DNA of 8,427 bases, taken from NCBI GenBank assembly GCA_017631725.1, contig JAGBSS010000122.1, positions 1-8,427 on the forward strand, written 5' to 3'. The notes below the pieces were generated by a model. It was not told the origin of the DNA and did no database searches. It saw only the letters and a list, made by a program, of their open reading frames with translations. The DNA is from Clostridia bacterium (GTDB lineage Bacteria > Bacillota > Clostridia > Christensenellales > Borkfalkiaceae). Below are positions 1-4,914 of the stretch, piece by piece (the stretch's first letter is position 1; every line of letters starts with the position of its first letter). Both the position numbers and the translations under genes were made by a program.

Positions 1-49
1 AAGTAGACTCCATTGAGCCGTGAATATCAGAATCTATTAAATATTTCAT
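1..49 (-). CDS. YfcE-type metallophosphoesterase, N-terminal fragment (runs off left edge)
   Basis: Only the first 16 codons are in the window. Reading leftward from an ATG at 49-47, the protein begins MKYLIDSDIHGSMEST. A short beta strand followed directly by SDIHGS is the standard opening of YfcE/MJ0936-like calcineurin-type phosphoesterases, where the Asp and His of D-x-H bind the first metal ion. Family members are cytoplasmic Mn-dependent phosphodiesterases of about 160-180 residues, so roughly nine tenths of the gene lies outside. A G-rich stretch (GGTGGGG on the minus strand, 60-66) about ten bases before the ATG may be the ribosome site, but it is not a good match. The gene lies downstream of the aldolase on the same strand, separated by about 135 bases, and could be the last gene of that group or have its own promoter. 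Confidence 0.7.
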   Translation of the reverse strand, partial: MKYLIDSDIHGSMEST

Positions 50-184
50 AAATTATTTTCCCCACCAGATATTTGTCAAGGGTTTTAAGGTTATATTACC
101 AAATTATTAAATGATAATAATATTAACAAAATAAATTTTTACTCACAATACCCCTTGGCAAAAGTCAAGGGGTATTTAAGTATT
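50..184. other. intergenic region without a gene
   Basis: This is AT-rich spacer between the end of the aldolase gene and the start of the YfcE-like gene. It holds one strong hairpin (147-176, listed separately). The octamer GTCAAGGG occurs twice, at 75-82 and 164-171. No convincing promoter was found: several AT-rich -10-like sequences exist, but none has a good -35 at the right spacing relative to the ATG at 49. Confidence 0.5.
147..176 (-). terminator. hairpin after the aldolase gene, possible terminator
   Basis: The arms AATACCCCTTG (147-157) and CAAGGGGTATT (166-176) pair perfectly over 11 bases, around an 8-base centre with AAAA in the loop. The hairpin begins 9 bases past the aldolase stop codon, the usual place for an intrinsic terminator. 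The minus-strand transcript has no U-run directly after the stem (it continues GTGAGTAAAAATTT). Read as plus-strand RNA, the stem extends by a G-U and a C-G pair. It may be a weak terminator, or an mRNA-stabilising stem between the aldolase and YfcE-like genes. Confidence 0.5.
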
Positions 185-1477
185 TTATACTTCTAAATTA
201 AAGGCAACGTTAATGTCGTTAACTTCTTTATCGCCAATCATAACGATATCACCAATCATTTTAGCGTGAATAATGGTATTTGCAGTAAATTCTGCAACTT
301 CTAACCTATCAAATGCGTTAATTAACGAACTACCCGTAGAAATAACACTGTCATTTTCTAATAAAATAACAGGTGATTTTGCGCTTATAGACCTAGATAT
401 AGTTTCTGGCGAAGTAATGTTAGTACCAAATGGAACTCTTACAATATCTCTCATTGATATATAAGATTCTGGTATGGTTCTACTATCTATTGGAGTATGC
501 GTAACAGCAAACGCCATTAAGTGCTTTGGTTGTGCAACGGTTATTGCATTAACTTCTGGATGTTGATCGTAGATAATTTTGTGCATTTCTACCGAACGGC
601 TTGGTATTTTACCTGCCTCTCTCCAATTAAAGTCTATTCTAACAATATCTTCTGGCTCGATATATTTTCTATCTACGCCGTTAGGAGTAATTAAAAAACT
701 ATCCTTATTTAAACGAACGGAAAAAGTACCTTGCGTGCTTGTAAACAAGCCTTGGTCATATGCTCTGTGAATAAGTGTGCACATTTCCTTGCGAAGTTTT
801 CTTTCATCGCTGGAGAAAGATTCTGGAATAAACTCGCCTAAACTTTTTTTGCCCTTCCTTTTATATACGTCCATTTGTTCTTCGGAAAGGGTTTCAGGAA
901 CACCGATAGTAGATGCTGCAATGCCAACGTCTGCAGCAAAGTTAAGCGTTTCGAAACGTTTAAATGCTTCGAAAAGGTTGTCTGCACAGGTTATAACGCC
1001 GTGGTTTTCCATAACTACAACGTTAAAGCCTTTTTTAATTTCTGAAACAATTCTTTTTGCCAAAAGGTCCGAACCCGGAACTTCGTACTTGGCAATACCT
1101 ACGGGCCCACAGAAAAGTGATACGGTAGGAATAATGTTTGCGTTTGGAACTTGTCTAATTAGGCTATAGCTAACAAGTGCCGGTGGGTGTGCGTGTAAAA
1201 CTGCAGACACGTCTGACCTTGTTTCGTATACGAGTTTATGGAAAGGAAGTTCTACACTTGGCTTATGTTTGCCAATAACGGTGCCATCTGGTAATACCTT
1301 ACAAATATCGGCAGGGGTTAAAGAGCCCTTGTCAATGCCAGAAGGAGTTATCCAAATATTACCTTCGCTATCAAGTATTGATAAATTGCCACCAGAAGTT
1401 GTTGTTAATCCTTTTTGGTATACCCTGTTTATTAAAAGAACTATTTGTTCTGCAGGGTGCATTAAATTAAAGTTCAT
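185..1477 (-). CDS. tandem class II aldolase/adducin-family protein (one intact, one degenerate domain)
   Basis: The protein has 430 residues, about twice the usual ~215 of FucA/AraD-type enzymes, and consists of two copies of the fold. Copy 1 (about 5-200) has every hallmark: TTSGGNLS (26-33), TPSG (44-47) for phosphate binding, catalytic Glu76 in SVELPFH, and zinc ligands His95 and His97 (HAHPP) and His159 (ENHG). Copy 2 (about 225-425) keeps TSTQGTFS, TPNGVD and Glu297 (SVEMHK). The HAH site has become VAQ (314-316) and ENHG has become ENDS (374-377), so all three zinc histidines are lost. Known relatives cleave or epimerise sugar phosphates such as fuculose- or ribulose-phosphate; the exact substrate here is unknown. 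The second copy may serve in oligomerisation or regulation. The start is supported by AAGGTGA at 1481-1487. It is the third gene of an operon, 13 bases after the SDR. Confidence 0.85.
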   Translation of the reverse strand: MNFNLMHPAEQIVLLINRVYQKGLTTTSGGNLSILDSEGNIWITPSGIDKGSLTPADICKVLPDGTVIGKHKPSVELPFHKLVYETRSDVSAVLHAHPPALVSYSLIRQVPNANIIPTVSLFCGPVGIAKYEVPGSDLLAKRIVSEIKKGFNVVVMENHGVITCADNLFEAFKRFETLNFAADVGIAASTIGVPETLSEEQMDVYKRKGKKSLGEFIPESFSSDERKLRKEMCTLIHRAYDQGLFTSTQGTFSVRLNKDSFLITPNGVDRKYIEPEDIVRIDFNWREAGKIPSRSVEMHKIIYDQHPEVNAITVAQPKHLMAFAVTHTPIDSRTIPESYISMRDIVRVPFGTNITSPETISRSISAKSPVILLENDSVISTGSSLINAFDRLEVAEFTANTIIHAKMIGDIVMIGDKEVNDINVAFNLEV

Positions 1478-1490
1478 ATTTCACCTTAAA

Positions 1491-2267
1491 TTACATTTGT
1501 TGTCCGCCAGTCACGTTAATTGCTTGACCGGTCATATAAGAAGAATAGTCAGATGCCAAGAACACTAAAACGTCTTCTATATCTTTAAATTCGCAAGAAC
1601 GTTTCATTGGAACTTGGTTAATATATTTTTCCCTAACTTGTTCTTCGGTTATACCTTGGTTTGCTGCATATTGTTTAAATAAACTGTTAACCCAAAGTGG
1701 TGAATTTAAAAGGTTGCCTGGGCAAATGCAGTTAACTCTAACACCGCTTTCTGCAAATTCTAACGCTAAACTTTGAGTTAAGCCTACGCCACCAAATTTA
1801 CTTGATGCATATGCGCCGTTTTTAAATGAACCCTTTCTACCAGACTTGGAGTTAATTTGAATAATGCTACCGCATTTTCTTTCAAGCATAGAAGGAGCAA
1901 ATGCTTTAACTGTGTTAAAATAGCCGTTAAGATTAATATCGGTTACAAGTTTAAATGCTTCTGGTGTTAAAGAGAAAATGTCACCGCTTTTAACGATTGC
2001 TGCGTTAGAAACTAAAATGTCTACTTTACCCCATTTATCTAAAACTTCTTTTGCTGCTGCTTCACATTGATCGTATTTAGTAACGTCTACTGCAATTGCA
2101 ATTGCATCGGAAAGTTTTTCAGCAACTTTTTTTGCACCTTCGATATTGATATCGCAAACTGCAACCTTGCAACCTTCTTGATCAAGACGGATAGCAAGTG
2201 CTTCACCTAAACCTTGGCTTGCGCCTGTTACTACTGCTACTTTACCTTTTAAATCGATAATACTCAT
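1491..2267 (-). CDS. short-chain dehydrogenase, sorbitol-6-phosphate 2-dehydrogenase-like (SrlD/GutD type)
   Basis: A classical SDR of 258 residues. Visible motifs are TGASQGLG (14-21) for the dinucleotide, Asp39 after the second strand (NAD rather than NADP), DV 61-62, NAA 88-90, and catalytic Ser140, Tyr153 and Lys157. From memory of E. coli SrlD, the second half is strikingly similar: INSKSG, AKFGGVGLTQSLAL-like (here SKFGGVGLTQSLALEFAE), GNLL-SP, QYA..GI, VP-KR-C, and the ending TGQ-INVTGGQ-M. SrlD oxidises D-sorbitol 6-phosphate to fructose 6-phosphate with NAD in the cytoplasm. No sorbitol PTS genes are visible and the partner is an aldolase, so the true substrate may be a different polyol or ketose phosphate. 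The ribosome site AGGAGA at 2275-2280 fixes the start. The gap to the upstream PHP gene is 24 bases. Confidence 0.88.
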   Translation of the reverse strand: MSIIDLKGKVAVVTGASQGLGEALAIRLDQEGCKVAVCDINIEGAKKVAEKLSDAIAIAVDVTKYDQCEAAAKEVLDKWGKVDILVSNAAIVKSGDIFSLTPEAFKLVTDINLNGYFNTVKAFAPSMLERKCGSIIQINSKSGRKGSFKNGAYASSKFGGVGLTQSLALEFAESGVRVNCICPGNLLNSPLWVNSLFKQYAANQGITEEQVREKYINQVPMKRSCEFKDIEDVLVFLASDYSSYMTGQAINVTGGQQM

Positions 2268-2291
2268 TTTTATATCTCCTATTTTTATTTT

Positions 2292-3551
2292 TTAATTTAT
2301 TGTTTTTCTGCCAATTTCGGCATATTTTTTAATTCTTGCTTGTAAAGAAAGTGCGTTTTCTACTTTTTCTGCAAACATACCGTCTTTAACAGAGCCCTTG
2401 TTCATTGCCTCTTCGTGACCAATTAATGCCCACGTAGAATCTATTAAATGTGAATATCTTGGATTTGCAAGTGCCGCACATTCAAATTTTTGTCGTGGAG
2501 AGTTGATATCTTCACCACTAATTTCAAAGAGATTGTTTTCTTTACACATTTTCATAAGCCTTTCAAGTTGCTCTACCGTGTTTCTTGTTGGCATATATGC
2601 AACGGCTTGAATACCTGCTTTTTTAATTTCTTCTATTAATTGTGGTAAAAAGTCATCTTCAAATTTTTGTGCTTTTTTATCCCCTGTCACAGAATTTCCT
2701 ACGTCTCCTAAATATGCATAAGCGGGAATTGCACCAAATTCTTTAGCCTTTTTAATAAAATCTTCTGCTACAGGCATTTCTTCATCTGCATCTATGTAGA
2801 AAAATGCAGTATCTGCTTTTAAAACGCCTAAAAGGTCGTATAAAAAGTGTGGATTTTCTAAATCTAATAAAAAGCCTTTAATTTTTTCACTTACGCCAAG
2901 TTTAAGGTCGTTTTCTAAAAATGCAATAAGTGCGTTTCTATCTGTAAACCTTTCAGAAAGTTTTACCGCTAAAGCATATAATAAATGCCTTTCTGTAATA
3001 GAGCCACCGTTTTTGCACTCTGAAAGTGGCATAACATCTCTTTCAAAATCTAACTCTATATTAAATGCAGAGAACTTTTTGGTAATAGATTGGCACATTT
3101 TTTTGTTTCTTTCGTTTCTTTTTGCCCTAAAAACACTTAAATATTCGTTAAAAGCATTTATATTTTCTTGTGGAATACCATGCGCCGCCATATAGATACA
3201 ATCTGGTTGGTCTGGATGGTTAATTTTGCCAAAACCCCTGTCAAACTTTACCCTAACTTCTACACCACAGGTAGAGCCAAGACCAATAATTTCACAAGCC
3301 TTTTTAAATTCTACCGCACCACTTAAAGAATCGTGATCCATAATTCCGGCAGAAGTTAAACCTGCCTTATAAGCCATATATGCAGCCTTTGTTGGTGAAT
3401 ATGGAGAGAAGGAATAAATGGTGTGAATATGGTTGTTTGCATCGTTATCCCTTTTAACAGGCTTTTCCTTTTCTACCTTTAAAAGTTCTGCAAGGGCACT
3501 AAGCCTTTCTTCTGGTGTGTTTGCGTTTAATTTTTCAATTAATTGTTGCAT
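2292..3551 (-). CDS. PHP-domain metal-dependent phosphoesterase family protein, unknown substrate
   Basis: A protein of 419 residues, starting at MQQLIEKLNA. PHP signatures are HIHT (H41, H43), MDHDS (D72-D74), GVEV (E98), AAHG (H124) and ERHLLYAL (H189), in the order seen in the YciV/TrpH branch. Later motifs differ: where AHP is expected there is AYAY (277-280), and the last D-x-H appears as DIN (348-350). The protein is longer than YciV-type enzymes (about 290), with an N-terminal helical extension of about 35 residues and extra sequence between 195 and 265. The frame stays open upstream to an ATG at 3620. However, that stretch is covered by a strong promoter, and AAGAGG (3559-3564) lies seven bases before the ATG at 3551, so the shorter start is chosen. 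First gene of the operon with the SDR and aldolase. The family hydrolyses phosphate esters; activity and substrate here are unproven. Confidence 0.82.
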   Translation of the reverse strand: MQQLIEKLNANTPEERLSALAELLKVEKEKPVKRDNDANNHIHTIYSFSPYSPTKAAYMAYKAGLTSAGIMDHDSLSGAVEFKKACEIIGLGSTCGVEVRVKFDRGFGKINHPDQPDCIYMAAHGIPQENINAFNEYLSVFRAKRNERNKKMCQSITKKFSAFNIELDFERDVMPLSECKNGGSITERHLLYALAVKLSERFTDRNALIAFLENDLKLGVSEKIKGFLLDLENPHFLYDLLGVLKADTAFFYIDADEEMPVAEDFIKKAKEFGAIPAYAYLGDVGNSVTGDKKAQKFEDDFLPQLIEEIKKAGIQAVAYMPTRNTVEQLERLMKMCKENNLFEISGEDINSPRQKFECAALANPRYSHLIDSTWALIGHEEAMNKGSVKDGMFAEKVENALSLQARIKKYAEIGRKTIN

Positions 3552-3558
3552 AAAAAAA

Positions 3559-3564
3559 CCTCTT
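3559..3564 (-). promoter_or_regulatory. ribosome binding site fixing the PHP gene start
   Basis: The minus strand reads AAGAGG here, followed by seven bases and ATG at 3551. It lies inside the leader predicted from the promoters at 3580-3617. This supports the start at 3551 over the in-frame ATG at 3620. Confidence 0.75.
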
Positions 3565-3579
3565 GACACATATTTTCGC

Positions 3580-3607
3580 ATTATAGTCATTATATAACAT
3601 TTTACAA
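3580..3607 (-). promoter_or_regulatory. overlapping second promoter P2 of the same operon
   Basis: A second TATAAT (3585-3580) lies nine bases downstream of the first, with TTGTAA (3607-3602) at 16-base spacing. Its start would be near 3573. The -35 is weaker than that of P1, so it may be an auxiliary or alternative start. Confidence 0.45.
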
Positions 3608-3617
3608 GTTTTTTCAA
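3589..3617 (-). promoter_or_regulatory. promoter P1 of the PHP-SDR-aldolase operon
   Basis: On the minus strand TTGAAA (3617-3612), a 17-base spacer and TATAAT (3594-3589) form a near-consensus sigma-A type promoter. The transcript would start near 3582, about 30 bases before the ATG at 3551, with the ribosome site in the leader. AT-rich sequence upstream (3640-3690) could act as an UP element. Confidence 0.7.
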
Positions 3618-3696
3618 CAATGTAGCTAATATTTATTTATATTTTTTTATAAAATGGAAAAATTTTAAAATTTTACTATCATTTTTTATTTTGTTG

Positions 3697-3705
3697 TGAT
3701 ATAAT
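3697..3705 (+). promoter_or_regulatory. extended -10 promoter of the nucleotidyltransferase gene
   Basis: TGATATAAT (TGn plus a perfect TATAAT at 3700-3705) lies 26 bases before the ATG at 3732. No good -35 is seen at 16-18 bases, which is typical of extended -10 promoters. The predicted transcript start is near 3712, just ahead of AGGAG at 3721-3725. It points away from the PHP operon promoters, so the 180-base gap is a divergent control region. Confidence 0.65.
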
Positions 3706-3731
3706 GTTAAAAACAATTTAAGGAGTTTTTT

Positions 3732-4625
3732 ATGGAATTAGTTATTTTGGCAGCAGGTATGGGTTCAAGATATGGCGGTTTAAAGCAAATTGACCCTATT
3801 ACAGATGAAGGCGAATTTATTATAGACTTTTCCGTTTACGATGCAGTTAAAAGTGGCTTTGATAAGATTGTATTTATTATTAAAGAAGAAAATTTAGAAG
3901 ATTTTAGGGAAACCATTGGCAAACGTTTTGAAAACATTGTAAAATGTGAATATGCTTTCCAAAAACCAGATGATTTACCAAATGGATACACCTTAAATCC
4001 TAACAGAATTAAACCTTGGGGTACAACTCAAGCACTTCTTGCTGCAAGAGATATTGTTAAAGAACCTTTTGCTGTTATTAATGCAGACGATTTTTATGGC
4101 AGAAGCGCCTTTACCCTTCTTGCTAATCACTTAAAGAATTTAGACGTTAATTCTACCGATTATTGTATGATTGGTTATATTTTAGAAAACACCTTAACGG
4201 AAAACGGGCAAGTTGCAAGGGGCGAATGTTCTGTAGAAAACGGATATTTAAAAAGCATTGTAGAACGCATGAAAATTGAAAAACGTGGCAACACAGCATA
4301 TTTAGCAAACGAAGAAAAGGAAATTCCTCTTTCTACCGTTGTTTCTATGAACTGCTGGGGCTTTACTCCTGCTATATTTAGTCAACTTAAAGATAGTTTT
4401 TCAGATTTCTTAAAAGATAACTGTAACGAACCTAAACAAGAATGCTATTTACCAAACACTGTTCAAGAAATTATGCAAAAAGATAATTGCACGGTTAAGG
4501 TTTACCCTTCTGTTGATCATTGGCATGGAGTGACTTATAGTGAAGATAAAGGTAAAGTTTACAAAAGTTTAAAAGCACTTAAGGAAAACGGAACTTATCC
4601 TAAATATTTAAAAGACGTTAAGTAA
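3732..4625 (+). CDS. sugar-phosphate nucleotidyltransferase family protein (NTP_transferase fold)
   Basis: A protein of 297 residues with the Rossmann-like nucleotidyltransferase fold. The pyrophosphorylase signature LAAGMGSRYGGLKQ is at 6-19, with G9, G11, R13 and K18 expected to bind the NTP. PWGTTQALLAAR (95-106) forms the base/ribose loop, and NADDFYG (117-123) supplies a metal-binding Asp. SMNCWGF (205-211) and D272 in TYSEDK are likely sugar-side and second-metal positions. Relatives couple an NTP to a sugar 1-phosphate or phosphocholine-like compound, releasing pyrophosphate, for envelope or polysaccharide precursors. It ends without the left-handed beta-helix of GlmU or the extension of GlgC. 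The substrate is not deducible. It is a single-gene unit with its own promoter, ribosome site (AGGAG, 3721-3725) and terminator (4646-4674). Confidence 0.85.
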   Translation: MELVILAAGMGSRYGGLKQIDPITDEGEFIIDFSVYDAVKSGFDKIVFIIKEENLEDFRETIGKRFENIVKCEYAFQKPDDLPNGYTLNPNRIKPWGTTQALLAARDIVKEPFAVINADDFYGRSAFTLLANHLKNLDVNSTDYCMIGYILENTLTENGQVARGECSVENGYLKSIVERMKIEKRGNTAYLANEEKEIPLSTVVSMNCWGFTPAIFSQLKDSFSDFLKDNCNEPKQECYLPNTVQEIMQKDNCTVKVYPSVDHWHGVTYSEDKGKVYKSLKALKENGTYPKYLKDVK

Positions 4626-4645
4626 AAAATTTTTATAAAATAAAA

Positions 4646-4674
4646 ACGGCGAAATTAATTTCGCCGTTTTTTTT
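4646..4674 (+). terminator. rho-independent terminator of the nucleotidyltransferase gene
   Basis: ACGGCGAAATT (4646-4656) and AATTTCGCCGT (4657-4667) are perfectly complementary, giving a stem with a small AT loop. Eight T residues (4667-4674) follow. It begins 20 bases past the stop codon. The flanking A-run means it could also work on the minus strand, but nothing arrives from that side. Confidence 0.92.
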
Positions 4675-4708
4675 GCAACACAACTTAATAATTATCAGCA
4701 AATTTAGG

Positions 4709-4737
4709 TTGCTTTTTTAAAGCAGGCACTCTATAAT
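4709..4737 (+). promoter_or_regulatory. possible distal promoter of tRNA-Pro
   Basis: TTGCTT (4709-4714), a 17-base spacer and TATAAT (4732-4737). The start would be near 4744, giving a leader of nearly 60 bases before the tRNA. The -35 matches only in its first three bases. Confidence 0.35.
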
Positions 4738-4780
4738 AATATATGATTATATTAAGTTTTTTTTCAATGCGTGTAATTAA

Positions 4781-4786
4781 TATAAT
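4781..4786 (+). promoter_or_regulatory. possible proximal promoter (-10) of tRNA-Pro
   Basis: A perfect TATAAT lies 15 bases before the tRNA, so transcription would start near 4793 with a leader of about ten bases. The -35 region is only a T-run (4757-4764). Confidence 0.4.
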
Positions 4787-4801
4787 AATTGTATGTTTTT
4801 T

Positions 4802-4877
4802 CGGGGTGTAGCGCAGTTGGTAGCGCGCTTGGTTCGGGACCAAGAGGTCGCGTGTTCGAATCACGTCACTCCGACCA
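4802..4877 (+). tRNA. tRNA-Pro (anticodon CGG)
   Basis: The 76-base cloverleaf is complete. Acceptor arms are CGGGGTG (4802-4808) and CACTCCG (4867-4873), with one G-U pair. The D arm is GCGC/GCGC with the loop AGTTGGTA. The anticodon stem is CTTGG/CCAAG (4828-4832, 4840-4844) and the loop TTCGGGA puts CGG at 4835-4837. The T arm is GCGTG/CACGT with the loop TTCGAAT. A73 and an encoded CCA (4875-4877) finish it. CGG reads proline codon CCG. The C1-G72 pair and A73 fit bacterial tRNA-Pro. Confidence 0.96.
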
Positions 4878-4905
4878 AAAAAAGTAGGCTAATGCCTACT
4901 TTTTT
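4878..4905. terminator. bidirectional terminator shared by tRNA-Pro and the malic enzyme operon
   Basis: GTAGGC (4884-4889) and GCCTAC (4894-4899) pair around a TAAT loop. They are flanked by A-runs (4877-4883) and T-runs (4900-4905) that lengthen the stem and give a U-tail in both directions. It begins directly after the tRNA CCA and 9 bases past the malic enzyme stop on the other strand. Confidence 0.88.
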
Positions 4906-4914
4906 GTATTTTTA

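Noticed and set aside
74..79. TTGACA on the minus strand as a -35 for the YfcE-like gene
   Set aside because: The -10 candidates at 16-18 bases would start transcription inside the coding region, after the ATG at 49.
75..172. Repeated GTCAAGGG as a possible operator or direct repeat
   Set aside because: Only eight bases and two copies, one of which is simply an arm of the hairpin at 147-176.
777..1169. Plus-strand open frame of 130 codons inside the aldolase gene
   Set aside because: Antisense shadow of a well-supported gene, with no ribosome site or family motif. The same applies to the other plus-strand frames at 273-464, 579-770, 1269-1568, 3013-3195, 5084-5431, 6441-6731, 7011-7274 and 7632-7877.
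3563..3568. TTGACA on the plus strand near the PHP start
   Set aside because: No -10 box at 16-18 bases; the region is explained by the minus-strand ribosome site and promoter.
4675..4723. GCAAC...GTTGC and GCTTT...AAAGC pairings before the tRNA as a riboswitch or T-box
   Set aside because: Stems of five bases with long or AT-only loops; no conserved T-box or riboswitch core is visible and no coding gene follows.
4802..4877. tRNA gene as an integration site of a mobile element
   Set aside because: No integrase, no duplicated tRNA 3' end and no change of composition nearby.
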